From: Artemia franciscana
Taxonomy: Eukaryota; Arthropoda; Branchiopoda; Anostraca; Artemiidae
DNA: 64,000 nucleotides
Assembly: GCF_032884065.1 (NCBI RefSeq)
Contig: NC_088872.1
Location: 868,001-932,000 of the forward strand
Direction: 5' to 3'
Shown: in pieces, positions 10,960 to 35,987 of the stretch
Layout: the number at the start of each line of letters is the position of its first letter
Numbering within the stretch: the stretch's first letter is position 1
The notes under the pieces: model-generated
Database searches by the model: none
The model's input: the letters and a program-made list of their open reading frames with translations, nothing else
Told to the model about the DNA's origin: nothing
Made by a program: the position numbers and the translations under genes

Positions 10960-12665
10960 ACTTATGGTTGACAATTTACATCACTGTAAAAAGAGGTATT
11001 TACTAACCCAGTCTTAAAACTATGAATGGTGCAAGTAGTGACACAACTATCAGGTAATGAGTTCCGAAGTCTTATTGATCTATTTACAAAAGATATCTCA
11101 CCTATTTTATATTTTGGTGTGGGGATGGTAAAATTTCAATGTGTTTGCGTGGTTGACGTATAATGGCTTGTTTAAAAGAAATTTTCTGAATCCAAATTTA
11201 CAATACCGTTTAAAATACTGTGGACAGTGAGAAGATCAGAGCACTTCCGACGGAAGTAAAGACTCGGTTATCCTAACGCAATCAGGTAGGGAATTAGCTT
11301 CGTAGCAGATCTTTGTACTGACTCAATTTTCTTCTTATCATCTTTATTTATTGGGTAGCATACTGGAGAGCCATATTCAAGGATGGGGCAAATCTTTGAT
11401 TTGTATAGTTTTAAAAAAAAATTCACATTAAACTTCGAAAATACTCTTTCAATTCTAGACACTGTAAACCGTACTCGACCCAAGATAATCCTTGTATACT
11501 CATCAAACTTTAATAACGAATCAAATACTATGCCAAGATTGCAGATAGTCCTCACCTCTGGTACCTTGGTGCATCCAATCAAATAGTGAGAATGCGAATT
11601 AACAACCTACTTTTTACGGAGATAGTTCATGACAGCACAATTTGAAGTGTTTAAAACCATATAGTTTTTCCTGCACCATTCACTTAAACTTTCTATATCC
11701 TCCTGGAGTAGTTTTTCATCTTGTACTGAGCCCTACTTTCCTGTACAAATTAACATCATCAACAAAAATTTAGTTGTAGAATATCTTATAATTGACGGTA
11801 AATCATTAATATATACGGAGCTTTTAATATTCACATTATATATATTAACACATTAATATATATTCTTATAAAACTGGACATAAGCAGCTACCCTGTGGAA
11901 CCCCACTACTAGCTATTATACTTGAGGATTTTGCCTGACCCACAACAACAGCTTGACTTCTACCAATCATATGGAAATTTGAAATATATGCAATCAAATG
12001 AGTCACCTTTGTCAGCAAACTGCTGGAAGTCTTTTACGACCCCGAATAGTTTCTTACTACATAAACACTTCTGCCTGTATGCATTTTCTGTCTCTGACCA
12101 CAGCCCATTTTCTTCAAAGTGTAACCGTACACGATTAGCCAAAGTTTTTTCTAATATTCCGCAAAATATTGCAGTAATGAGAATTGGTCTGTAATTTTTT
12201 GAAAAGAATCACGTCCACCAGACTTGTATAGTGGCTTCACAAGAGCTTCTTTCTATCTACTTGGAAGAGATCCAGCCGAAAAAAACAGATTAAACAGTGT
12301 GACAAGCGTCTCAAATAAAACAGATGTCAAATTTGTTAACATAACATTTGTAATACCGTCAAGTTCCGTGTTTTACCTGTATCCAGTGTTCTCAGCGCTT
12401 TTAAAACCCCATAAAAAAAAAGCCGTCATCAGATACTCCATTCAGACTGCTGAAATCACTACTGATACTAAATTCCAACTCATTTTTCGTCCAACTGTCT
12501 GTTCCAGAAACTTCCAAACTGCTACTAAGAATACAGTTGAACTTTTCGCTTTACAGACGTCCTTTTCCATAAGAACCTTCCCTAAAACGCTAGACGATGG
12601 TAACTTATCTCCTGAGAAACGACCAACATACAAAAAACATACTTTCGGATTTTTTTCAGAATCTC
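10960..12665 (-). pseudogene. CR1-like LINE reverse transcriptase relic
   Basis: Minus-strand remains of a LINE polymerase. Reading the minus strand from high to low coordinate: near 12239-12120 the frames give RVKPLYKSGGRDSF, then a NYRPI-like block broken by a frame change, and LANRVRLHFEENGL. At 11755-11766 the catalytic box reads FVDD (usual YADD/FADD). At 11582-11268 a continuous frame reads NLGIVFDSLLKFDEY, then LYKSKICPILEYGSPV and IESVQRSATKLIP, which is the classical end of a CR1/L2-like RT. At least one frameshift and several stops separate these pieces. The 12442-12633 frame on the same strand probably belongs to the region before the RT. It cannot be active. Confidence 0.8.
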
Positions 12666-13336
12666 TATAATTTCCACTGATCGTCTGTATCTATCTCTTT
12701 AACATGTTGCATTGAGATTCATTTCTTTTAGGAAAAGATTGATGTTTATATCTCGAAAGGTTTTCAGAATATCCTCTGATATTGCTTTGAAATTGAAGCT
12801 AACCTTGATCCCCTTTTTTTTCAATAATTACATTTTTCAAAATACACCCAATTTTTTTACTGCCCGGTCGCCTGCGCACTCGAGAGGTCTCTGGTAACAC
12901 GGCACATCCTGTCACTCAATAGTTTTACACCTATTCAGAATGAAACCATTGTAAAATGATATTTAAAATTAAATCCAATCGGGCAAATACTTGTGTATGC
13001 TTAAACCACTGTGTCCTTGATAGTCTTAATGAATAAGCTACAAAGCAGTGACTTTCCCTATTAATCCTAACAAGACAACATTTCTTAGGATAGGGGGAAG
13101 GTACCCAAGATGATATAAAGGTAGTTGCTAAAATAGTTAGGGGAATAGCTAAAACCCCCATTTGAACAGTATTATAAACTAGGGTCGAAGCTGAGGAAAG
13201 GCGTAGAGAACAGATTACAAAAAGCAAAAGTGTCCTTGTTCAAAATAGAAACATGGGAAAGCCAAGGGGTTCAAGTGAGATCAAACCAGTAAGGTTGTAA
13301 GGATAGGCGTATCACTTTTTAAGGTAAAATTTGTCA
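12666..13336. other. Spacer, nothing recognised
   Basis: No recognised gene. A 98-codon minus-strand frame at 12931-13227 shows no domain and is probably chance. Confidence 0.5.
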
Positions 13337-14375
13337 TATTTGTTTGACTCAGGCATAGTTTACTGCTAAATTTCGAGCTAGGCTTTCTTTTTAGATAAAT
13401 TTTGAAAAAAAAGTTTTTTCAGCTGAAACTAGTGAGCAGCATTAAAACTTAAAACGAATAGTATTTATTCCGTATATGAGGGAGTTTCCCCGTTCTCAAT
13501 ACCTCACTCTTCACGCTAAAGTTTTTTACTGCTTTAGAAAGTAGAGTTAAGAGAAAGAGTCAAACTTTAGCGTAAAGAGCGGGGCGTTGAGGAGGAAAAG
13601 CCCCCTTCATATACAGAGTAATTTCTGTTCGTTTCAAGTTTAAATGTCGCTCCTTACTTTCATTTAAAAAAAAACTTTTTTTTATATTTAATATTTATTT
13701 GACTCAGGCATAGTTTACTGCTAAATTTCGAACTAGGCTTTCTTTTTTGATTAAATTTGAAAAAATGGTTTTTTTCAGCTAAAAGTATGGAGTAGCATTG
13801 AAACTTAAAACAAATAGAATTTATTCCGTATATGAGAGAGTTTCCCCGTTCTCAATACCTCACTCTTCACGCTAAAGTTTTTTAATCCTTTTGAAAAAGC
13901 TTCTTATAATTAGGAGGGTTTTATGCTTCCAGAGTCGTTCTTAAAGAGTTGGGACAACAAGTGAAACTTTAGCTTAAAGAACGAGGTATTGGGGAGGGGG
14001 TAAATCCTCCTCATATACAGAATAAGTTCTGTTCGTCTTCAGTTTTAATGGTTATTGTTACTTTTAGCTGAAAAAAAGTTGTTTTATAGGCTTGTTATTG
14101 GACCTTTTAATTATATTGAACAGAATGGCTAAATATTTTTATTGGACAACCTTTGAGGAAAAGGGGGTGTTGGAGGAAGACTAGTCCTCTAATCTTTTTG
14201 AACACTTAAAAGAGAACTTGGGCTTGTAGGACCATTGGTTTGATACAGTCATCCTAGAATAAAACATGCACCTGTGATCTTTCTTCTCGCAAGAAATACA
14301 AAATTTCTTCATTTTTGCAGGTGGGAGTTTGAAACTGCTACAGTAGGATTCTACTGTATGGATCAAGGTAAACGC
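13337..14375 (+). repeat. Dispersed foldback repeat, copy with duplicated head
   Basis: Partial copy of the same family as 1778-3412. The head (stem-loop built on the GTAAAGAGC...GAGG motif) is present twice: once at 13400-13690 and again from about 13750. Each is preceded by the same roughly 80 bp lead-in that starts GACTCAGGCATAGTTTACTG (13346 and 13702). From 14080 the copy runs on into the body and the 'tttcttctcgcaagaaatac' segment and stops near 14370, before the palindromic tip. Confidence 0.75.
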
Positions 14376-14930
14376 GGTTGAATTACATGGGAACCATAAG
14401 TAGAGTTTAGGGCTTTATTTTAACTTAAAAAAGATATTTTGTTAGTTGAAAGAAGCTTCAAAAGACAGTTTACATTCTACTTTAGGATCCAGCTAGGTTT
14501 TTTCTGATTATTCACCTCCACTATACTTTGATACACTGGTTTCCACGAACTTAAAATATCTTATTGTAGGTGAATAATTATTCCAGCATTCAGCTTATAG
14601 CCCAAATTAGGACAAAATTAGGTCTTTCTAAGCTTAATTCATTCTCTTGCTGTTTCTGCGCACTTCATCGATAATTCCCATTTTGAATGGATGGCTTCTG
14701 AAGCTGGTGGCTTTATGAATAACCGTTAAAAAATAAAGTCTTAATATCTAAAGTCTTGATGTGATGTTCTTGGCATGGTAAATTCTTCGAAATTAAGGTT
14801 CCAGATGAATTTTCCTGAACTTGAGGACTATCTGGACCATTTTTTGAACCCAAAAAGCGTTAGTGTGCCAATTTTAAGGATATATTGCTGAATCGTTTCG
14901 GGAAAAAATATATGTTTTGATTAAAGAGAG

Positions 14931-14933
<3 letters not shown>
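14376..14933. other. Spacer, nothing recognised
   Basis: AT-rich spacer without a supported feature. Confidence 0.5.

Positions 14934-15012
<79 letters not shown>
14934..15012. repeat. (TA)n microsatellite
   Basis: About 78 bp of uninterrupted TA dinucleotide, directly upstream of the Penelope-like relic. It is self-complementary over its full length and could extrude as a cruciform. Confidence 0.97.
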
Positions 15013-15013
<1 letters not shown>

Positions 15014-16140
15014 GTTACAGAATGAATTTGTAATTGTGCCGGTGGATAAAGCTAATAATAATTTTGCCATAATTTGTCGGAAGCTGTATTGTGATGTCTT
15101 AACAAGGGAGTTATGTACGACTAATGTTTACCAAAAGGTGAATTTAGAGGGTGGAAATTTAATTGAAAAAAAAAACTGAATAAATACTTTTTAAAAAATT
15201 CAATATTAGAATTTATGACAATGATACAAAGTTCCCTTTCCTATATTGGACTGTAAAATTTCATAAGAATCCCCCTAAACCACGGCTTATTAATTGAAAA
15301 GCTAGCTGTCCAACCCGCATCGCTGCTACTAACCTATTTTTAATTTCAAAGGAAATTATAAATAAACTTAAAACCTATAGTTCTGGTATTTAAAAAAATT
15401 CGAATTTTAATCCATACTGGAGTGTTAATAATTCACTGCATGTGATAGACTCTTTAACAATAGTTTCAGCTAAAAGAATTGAGTCTTTCGATTTTGCGAC
15501 AATGTATGCTAACATATCACTTAATGTAGTGCTAGAAAATTTAACAACGGTAATCGAGAAATCTTTCCTCTTATCAGTAAGAGGTTCGTAAAAATAGATA
15601 CTTATAATAAAAGAGCTATATGGAGAAACTGCTTTAAGACTATAGTTAGATCGAGATGTTACAGCGTAGATATGATTTTTGATTTATTAGAATTTGTTTT
15701 ATATAATACTTATATAAGATTTAATGGTAATTTTCGCTTGAAAAAAAAAACAAAACAAACACCAATCTAAAGGTATTATTCCACATTTAGGGGAGGGGTA
15801 ATCTTATCCCCTTCCTCTAGGTATGCCTGTTTAGAACATAGTGAAGGAACAAAAATAACCTTTAATTACATTTAAAAAGGGAATTATAATTCTAGAAATT
15901 TTTGTGTTGATTAAAGGATTTTTTCCAATAATCTACTGATTTATGTGCTGACTTACGGTTTTTTCAAGAATCTAGTGATTTCATTTTTGACGTATTGGCA
16001 ACCTTACACGCAACTGAAAAGTGAGACCCCTGAAAAATTCTGCTTTGGAGGTGAACTCAAGTTGAAGCAGAAAAACTGCAGAAAAATTGTATTTCCAAAA
16101 AAGTTTAACATCAACGGATTCAGTGTTTGCTAGTTTATTA
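15013..16140 (+). mobile_element. Penelope-like element reverse transcriptase relic
   Basis: Forward frames give, in order, the domain blocks of Penelope-like element polymerases. FVIVPVDKANNNFAIICRK (about 15025) corresponds to the 'VPVDKA.NN' N-terminal block. Next come FHKNPPKPRLIN (about 15258), SFDFATMYANIS (about 15484; the usual 'DF.TLYT.I' block), RCYSVDMIFDLLEFVLYNTY (about 15657) and a 'T-Q-L-K' segment near 16010. Telomerase-related Penelope-like RTs use this order, unlike LINEs. Several frame changes and stops interrupt the frame, and the RT active-site region after 15780 is degraded. The GIY-YIG endonuclease that follows RT in many members was not found, so the 3' end may be deleted or the element may be an endonuclease-deficient type. 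The neighbouring (TA)n run may mark the insertion site. Confidence 0.75.
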
Positions 16141-17559
16141 TTGTTAGTTATATGATTGATTTTTAAATGCCAAAAGGTTTTGAGGATTTGACAGGGCTGT
16201 TAGGGTAGTATTTCATTTAGAAAGTTGCTCTACTTCATTGTTTCCCAATATTCTTGGCTAATTACAGTTACCAAATTGTGCATCACAATTGTCCTTTAGT
16301 AAAATTCTGCTAAATATTGAGCAATTCATATTATTGACTTAGCCTACAAATAAAGGGAACATAGGCTAGGCTACCACTAGATACCATTTTTCATGCTCTT
16401 AGCCTACTGAATATAATAATTGCTTTTCTTGTAATTTGATTTTAAGTCCTTTTAGGACCCCTGAAAATAATATTTTCATTCTATATTGTTGGGATATAGA
16501 AATGGGCTATAACATCTGTTTTCAAATTTTCAAAGACCAGCAAATTCATTTCCTAAATTTAGAAATTACCCATGAGTATGGCCTAAAATTCTAGGCCTAC
16601 TCAAACAACAGAAATTGCATTTTCAGAATTCAAACCATATAATAAGAAACTGATATCTGACAATTAAGGTAAATGTTACTTTGGAAAACAGAAGAGGATG
16701 AACATAGAAGCTTGGCAATACCTTCCCAGAGTACTTTTCAGTCCTGGATTCATTGTTGAAAGTTTCATTTTCCTACCCTAACCCCTTTCCAAGATAGCAA
16801 ATAGTAGCAAAACTAGAATTATGTCCAAATCAATGCTTACAGACTATGAAGCTCTAACAAAATGGATTTTAAAATGAAATAATAAGTTTGAAACCAATCT
16901 TTTAACCCTTTTCATACAAAAAAAAAAGAAAGAAATTATCATTTTCAAGGGTTCAAAAATGGCTTAAAACTAAATTTGTAAGAAAAGTAGGCCTAGGCCT
17001 AATTATTGCATTCTGAAAGAACATTAAAATTGACATCTAGTCATATGTTCACTTTATTTGTAGGTTAGTAATATGAACTGCTCAATATTTACCAAAATTT
17101 GAGTTTAGGGGATTCATTATAAGGTATTGAAGGTTTGTAAATTGTTTTCTGAAATTTAGGAAAACACCCTTGGTATTGCTTTACATTCTAATGAGATAAC
17201 AAGATTAAATTTGCTAGGATGCAAAGGTAACAGCAGCAAATTCAGTTTTATACAAGGATTGGATATAAGCCTGTAATCTAATGGTAGCCTTATGTATATT
17301 TTTTTCTTTCTGATTTTCATACAATAATATCCTTTACCCTATACTAACAAGAAAGTAGGCTATAAGTCTAAATAAGTAACTGGGCCTAAGGAAACATAGT
17401 ACAAAAAAAAAACAATTGTTACTTTATAGTATACAGAATAATCGTAGTTAAAATGTTATTCATGATGTTTTTTTTACTTTACCCTTAACTTCTTTCCCTC
17501 CTACCCTAATGTGTAAATTTGCCTAAAGAACTAGGCAGAGAAGAAAACTTGTTACAGAA
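16141..17559. other. AT-rich intergenic DNA
   Basis: No supported gene or RNA. At 17430-17480 there is one extra, isolated copy of the MITE-terminal motif (ACAGAATAATCGTAGTTAA). Confidence 0.5.
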
Positions 17560-17962
17560 GCAATTCTTTCTTAATAATATACAGAATAATCATAGTTAAC
17601 ACTTTAACATGCAGCCTCATCATACTTACCCTTAACCTCTCTAGTATGCAAATATGCTGCCCAAATTATATATTTTGAATAAATTCAGCCTATATTTCTT
17701 GTTTCAAAACCAGTTCTTGTTTTGTCACAGTTGATTCAATTTGCAGGTACTTCTGTTGAAACAACTGAGACACAGATGGGAAATTACCTTAATTCACACT
17801 TCAGAGCAAATTAGTTACAAGAACTGTGATGTTACACATAATTTGGGCTATATATTTACCCATCAAGGGAGGTTGGGGGTAAAGTATAGTGGGGCTGCAT
17901 AGAAAATGTGCCAACTATGATTATTCTGCATATTATGAAGTAAGAATTGTTTTCTTAAAATA
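17560..17962. mobile_element. MITE with ~115 bp terminal inverted repeats
   Basis: The left arm (17560-17675) starts CAATTCTTTCTTAATAATAT and contains ACAGAATAATCATAGTTAA, then GCAGCC and CCAAATTATAT. The right arm (about 17835-17955) is its reverse complement: CATAATTTGGG..., GGGCTGCATAG, AACTATGATTATTCTGCA, ending in AAGAATTG. The arms pair over about 115 bp with modest divergence, and the middle of roughly 160 bp is non-coding. The right arm butts against the truncated gag fragment. The same ends occur at 5330-5785 and 19025-19115. Confidence 0.75.
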
Positions 17963-18579
17963 GAAAATATATTGCACAAAGATCAAAAACAAGACGAACA
18001 ATAGGAAAGTATTTTTGTAAAGTATTTTGTGACAAGGACATGGCTGACATGGACATGAGCTGCTCTTGTGTTGTCTCAAAAGCTCTTGCAATTGTCACTG
18101 TAGTCTCAAGAGTAAGGGTTCCACCTTGAGATAATAGTTTTTCTTGAATTCTATGTTGTTTCAGTCCACATATTAATCTGTCTCTCAATATCTCCTTCTC
18201 AAAATTGTCTGCAAACTTACAGTCTTTGACAAGCACCTTGAGGGTTGTAATGCAATGTTCAGTTGATTCATGCTCCAACTGATCCCACTTATGGAATTTA
18301 TAGCGAGTGATTATAGGATTGTTCATAGGAGCAATGTACTCTTTAAATTTCTTAAGATAAACATCAAGTTTGTCTTTTTCTTCTGATGTTAATATCCAAG
18401 TACTAAAGACATCTCGTCCTTTTTCTCCTAGCCAAAGAAGAAGGTATGCACATTGTTGTTTGGCATTCTTTCCACTCAGCAGTCTGCTGAATATGAGATT
18501 TACATGCTGTTCAAATTTTGTCCATGCTTATAGACTGGCTGATTCCCAGTTGAATGATGGGCATGGAAGAAGATTGTCC
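17963..18579 (-). pseudogene. Ty3/gypsy (Mag-type) gag fragment
   Basis: Minus-strand gag (capsid) fragment of an LTR retrotransposon. Reading from the ATG at about 18579: a PSFNW motif, then after an in-frame TAA an AWTKFEQHVNLIFS segment, YLLLWLGEKGRDVFSTW, LKKFKEYIAPMNNPI, RYKFHKWDQ, a TLKVLVKDCKF segment, LRDRLICGLKQHRIQEKLL and TVTIARAFETTQEQL. This is the capsid layout of Mag-like gypsy elements (the 'YRF..R.Q..ES...F...L..L..DC.....E..LRDR...G' core). The start ATG lies only about 10 nt after a primer-binding site. One stop codon interrupts it, and protease/polymerase are absent: the sequence is cut off at the MITE near 17960. Confidence 0.85.
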
Positions 18580-18588
18580 ATCTCTGAA

Positions 18589-18601
18589 ACTTCTGACACC
18601 A
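18589..18601 (-). promoter_or_regulatory. Retrotransposon primer-binding site
   Basis: On the minus strand TGGTGTCAGAAGT follows directly after a sequence ending in CA at 18602. A TGG start right after a CA end is the standard LTR / primer-binding-site junction. The sequence resembles a tRNA 3' end complement (leucine-type by memory; not verified). It sits just before the gag start. Confidence 0.6.
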
Positions 18602-18725
18602 TGTATTGTTACCAAGTAGATTAATTTATTAAGCCAACTGACCTGCAACAAAACTACATAAGCAAACAGCAATCATAAGATAATAAGCAGCAAGCATAAG
18701 CATAAAAGCACTAAACACAACAACC
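18602..18725 (-). repeat. Probable 5' LTR (partial limits)
   Basis: On the minus strand this ends GGTAACAATACA immediately before the primer-binding site and contains an AATAAA-type signal (in GGCTTAATAAATTA). A TGT start is possible near 18722, which would make a short LTR of about 120 bp, but the 5' limit is uncertain because there is no second LTR to compare. Confidence 0.4.
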
Positions 18726-19024
18726 TCAAAGGTCTAATTGTGACTGGTTCTGTATTAATATCTACTGTTTTTTTTCAATATTTTGTAAGACTGTTGATAA
18801 TTAAATTTGTGTATAGAGCATTTAGTGAATATTCCTCCAAGTCCCTATGTAAGGAAATATTATTATATGTTCATTTAAATTAGATTTTTACTGTCTTACA
18901 AAAAGAATTTCCTATTATTCTTCTTGTTTCTGATGTGTGTGATAGAAAGGTAGTATGGTCTTCATTGCTATTTATATGTTTGCACATTAGAGGGGGTGTT
19001 AGGGGGAAAGGAAAAAAAGGCCTC
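18726..19024. other. Spacer, nothing recognised
   Basis: AT-rich, no supported feature. Confidence 0.45.
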
Positions 19025-19115
19025 ATACAAAATGTGTTAACTATGATTATTCTGCCTATTGTAAAGTAAGAATTGTTTCTTAACATGCTCCCTCATGCCC
19101 AGTTACTTACCCAGG
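19025..19115. mobile_element. Solo end of the MITE family
   Basis: Carries the terminal motif (GTTAACTATGATTATTCTGC followed by AAGTAAGAATTGTTTCTTAAC) seen at both ends of the 17560-17962 element. No complementary left arm was found nearby. Confidence 0.5.
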
Positions 19116-20741
19116 CTTATGCTGAAAGTAATACCATTCAATACTCCAAATATAAAATTGGTGTATACTGTTATGGAATATTTACTTATTATTAACTATA
19201 TTCAAATATAGTTATTGAATATAGTTAATTCATTAACTATATAGTTATTTATTAACTATATTCATTATGTACCTATATACAGGTACATAATAAAAATAAA
19301 ACCTCTGAAACACACCAATTTTCAGCATGAAAAGAATTATATCCATGTTGACCAAGTGTGGTGGAAACTGTGTCAAGCGTGGTGGAAACTGTGATAGATG
19401 TTACAGAACTGCACAGCACATGTGGCATTATGTACACCAGCTGGCAGAGTGGTTGCTCCCTCAAATTTATAAACAATCAAGTAAAGTGAAAGAGACTCAA
19501 AATAGGTCATAATTATAAAGCACTAAAACATGGCCATGTTCAATGCCCCCCCCCCCCATATACACAAAATAGGTTGAGAATCACCCTTCACTGGAAACAG
19601 AAGTGTTTGACTTGAATGTTGAATGGTAAAAAAAATTATTTCTTTTTCATAACATTTTTTTATTTCGTATGAATAATTGAAGAAATACTAAGGAAAAGAT
19701 ACATAGGATAGAGCAATATATTTTTGTTTCGTTTATTTAAGACCCAGAATACATTTAAGACCCCTTTTTGACAAAATTTGAATTTCAAGAAAAAAAATAC
19801 ACTGTACTTTTTTCTGGAAATAGGCCATCTATTCTTTTGTTTATTAACGTGACTTTTCACAAGAAGTGAGAGGTCAGTGACATCTCCAATGGCTCTCATC
19901 ACGTTAAATACTGCTGTATAGTGAGGCATATGAGGTGATGAGGATGTTCAATTTAACAAAAGTGTCAAACAGCAGTCATTGAATCATTTTGGCTAAGTTC
20001 TCTGTAATTATGTTCTGTTAATCATGCTCTTAAAGTCCATAGTGCTGTTCATGACAAATTTCTTTTCCCAATTGGTTCTCACAGCTCTAGAATGATGATG
20101 ATTTTACAACAGTACTCTGCATCTTGCTCCAGTTTTTTGTAGGTCTGCATGAAAAATAACATAATCAACTATGTGTAAGGGGGGGTTGCTAGGGGAAGAT
20201 CTTGAAAGTGTGCTGAATTGTCAAAGGGCAAGTAGTCATCTCAAAAAAGTTATAACAGTATTGTCAATGCCCCTGATTATCCTGTAAGCATTCCAACAAG
20301 ATAGATAGATTTTTTCCAACAAGATAGACAGAAGCAGGTGGCAGTTGAATGGTGGAATTAGGAGGCTAATGGATTAAACAAAAAAGTAGCTAAGTTTCAT
20401 GTCATCAACCTTTCAAAATCTCAATTGTTGTAAATCAAGATCATTGAAAGGAATTTTCTCATCTATGCAACTTGTTTGAAGAAAAAAATACATTTTTTTC
20501 TGTAAACCACAAATGATACATAAGTGTTTTAGTCTATTTGAAGGAGTTGTAGCCTCATGATACACTAGCCTCTAGTGTGTCATGTCATTATCATTTGTCA
20601 TTGCCAAGTCAATGTGCAATATAGTCTGTCAGTTGCCTGCTCTCATTAGTAGTAACTTGTTTGTTTTAAGTTTCAGTTGACTAGTCATTTTAATTTCTGT
20701 TCAATTTACATTTCATTGCTTATCCATAGTAATTTCTTAGT
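19116..20741. other. AT-rich intergenic DNA with small palindromes
   Basis: No supported gene. At 19190-19290 the words TTAACTATA/TATAGTTAA alternate, followed by a small palindrome around GTACCTATATACAGGTAC. A poly-C run lies near 19548. Confidence 0.5.
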
Positions 20742-21330
20742 TTGGGTTTTAGTATTGCTTTGGCAATGGGTTTTGTTCATCCTCCTTTAAAGTCTAAGGA
20801 TTTTGATATGCTCTATCATAAGCTAAAATCTGAAATCATTTACCTAATGCTGATCTTGTTAAATGGGGCTATCCATCACGCCCCTCTATGCAGAAATTGC
20901 CATCAGACTTGGAAAAATGCTCAACATGTTCTCTTTGAATGTAACTCAATGGATTGAGATTACATTGAGATTGAGATCTCAATGGATTGAGAGTACATAG
21001 GGCACATTGAGAAATTGCTGTCATCAACTACAAATCCCTATTTCATTTGATGCTCTTATCAATTTCTCCCTTTCACATGATGTGGAAGCCACAATGTATA
21101 GGGTTGGTGATAATAATCTTAAAAAGATGCCATTATTGCTAGCAGCATGCTGGATTGTTGTCAATTGGCAGGTATTTCTATGGAAGTTAGGATCAGTTGA
21201 AGTAATCCTGGAATTTCAAAGAGGTGAATGGAACCACCTGCTGGATCCACAGATCTTGCAAACACATGCAGAAGGATATTGCATCAGATATGAATTTTTG
21301 TGTGTGTATGACAATAAAAACTAATAATCA
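20742..21330 (+). pseudogene. LINE C-terminal (zinc-knuckle) relic
   Basis: The forward frame at 20870-20957 reads HHAPLCRNCHQTWKNAQHVL and FEC. This matches the C-x2-C...H-x4-C zinc-binding tail found at the end of many Jockey/R1/L1-like polymerase ORFs. After a short duplicated and stop-containing stretch near 20960-21000 (the words GATTGAGAT/ATGGATTGAG repeat), another frame runs on to 21324 without a recognisable domain. The RT core is not present. Confidence 0.5.
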
Positions 21331-22719
21331 GCTCTGTCTGTTGCATGTTTTTTAAATAAAATGAATTTGAATTTGATATGCATACAGAAAGATATGCATA
21401 TTGCTTTTAACTTTTCTTTGAAACCATTTTATTAATGTTTATTGCAACTAATATCAAATAGGGCTAAGATTTTGAGTTGGCTTTAATATAATGGTGAAAT
21501 ATTTTTGCTTCAGATAATTGACTGACCAGCTGTAACAAACCTTTGTCTTAATAGATGGTGGTAGTTCAATTCAAAATTTTGAATTGTTTGCAACGTTTTT
21601 GATTAATTGGGTATATCCCTTGTACATGCCTTTTTTCTTTTTGATCAGGCTTGACATCTTAATAGGCGAATTCCCACTTTTTGAACATGTAGCATGTGCA
21701 TATATATATATATGTATATTTAAATGAAACAAACTGTTTTTATTAAATGCTGTAAGCAGTTTTTTGGCACCTATAGAAATCAAATGACTAGGCCAGCGAG
21801 TTACTTCAGCCCCCCCCCCCCCACTCCAAAGACCAAAGTTTACTAAAAATGCAAGATCTGTACTTCATTTCTAGGGGGAATTGTGAGGTTTCATTTTTGG
21901 CTCTTTAGCCCCCATTCCAGGACAAGTGTTTGGCCCCCTCCTCTTCAATAAATTTCTCCACGTGTCCCTGCTTATGCAAATCTTTGTTCTGTCCTATCAC
22001 TTGTATGTTGAATACATAGTTTTTTGTTTTTTTTTAATTATTAAATATACTTACATAAGCTTTTGCTCATGCTGACCAATGGTCTCCATAGCAAGGTACA
22101 GATCTCTTGATTTTCTCCTTTTGGCGAGTAATGTAATGTTTAGTTGGGAACCAATCATTGATGCTTCCTGTATTTTTCCCTCAGGTTTTACCAAGTACCC
22201 ATTTAGAGCTGGGTGGACTCTGGTTGAGCTTATTGAGTTACACCATTCAACCCAATTCTAAACCAAATAACCAGCAACAATAGGACTTAAATGCAATAAG
22301 CCCCTCTTTAAGTGCTGTTTTCATTTGAACTTGGGTTACATTTTTCCAACTTTGAAGCAAACAAAATCAATTGTAACAAATAAGTGGGTGTTATTTTTAG
22401 CAAAGAAAAAAAAATGGTGACAAGCATGCTTGATTAACTATGTATTTAGCTTAACAATATTTTGTCAGATTCATGGTCAAGTACAGTTATTGTACTTAAC
22501 CATGTATAATTATCAAGTACATGTACAAGCACAGAAAAGCGGCTGGGCTGTCAGATCCTATCTGACCTCACTGTGTTAAAGTAATTGAGTGAAAAGCCAT
22601 ATTTTTTTAAGATTATTACCTTTTATCAATTATAGTATCACGTCATAGTCTTGGACAGTTTGCGCATAATCATAATACTCAAGCAATTATCTTACTGTGT
22701 CTTTTTCTTTTATTTCAAG
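21331..22719. other. Upstream flank of the ZC3H3-like gene
   Basis: AT-rich DNA in which a 5' non-coding exon and promoter of the next gene could lie. I could not identify them. Poly-C near 21812 and a TATATA stretch near 21702 are the only simple repeats. Confidence 0.4.
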
Positions 22720-22726
22720 GTCAACA

Positions 22727-35923
<13,197 letters not shown>

Positions 35924-35981
35924 ATAACAGCTGTGAGTATCTGTTTTTCATCCACTATTTGACCCAAAGAGATTGACTATA

Positions 35982-35987
35982 AATAAA
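35982..35987 (+). terminator. Likely polyadenylation signal of ZC3H3-like gene
   Basis: AATAAA 59 bases after the stop codon, followed by a T-rich stretch at 36009-36025. Confidence 0.6.

Noticed and set aside
12931-13227. 98-codon minus-strand frame with hydrophobic start
   Set aside because: No domain, no homologous pattern, in repeat-flanked intergenic DNA.
14934-15012. Possible origin or matrix-attachment site at the (TA)n run
   Set aside because: A simple repeat alone does not support such a function.
22697-22726. Apparent upstream start of the zinc-finger gene at 22697
   Set aside because: The codon is GTG and the stretch is a pyrimidine tract ending in a splice acceptor, so it is most likely intron.
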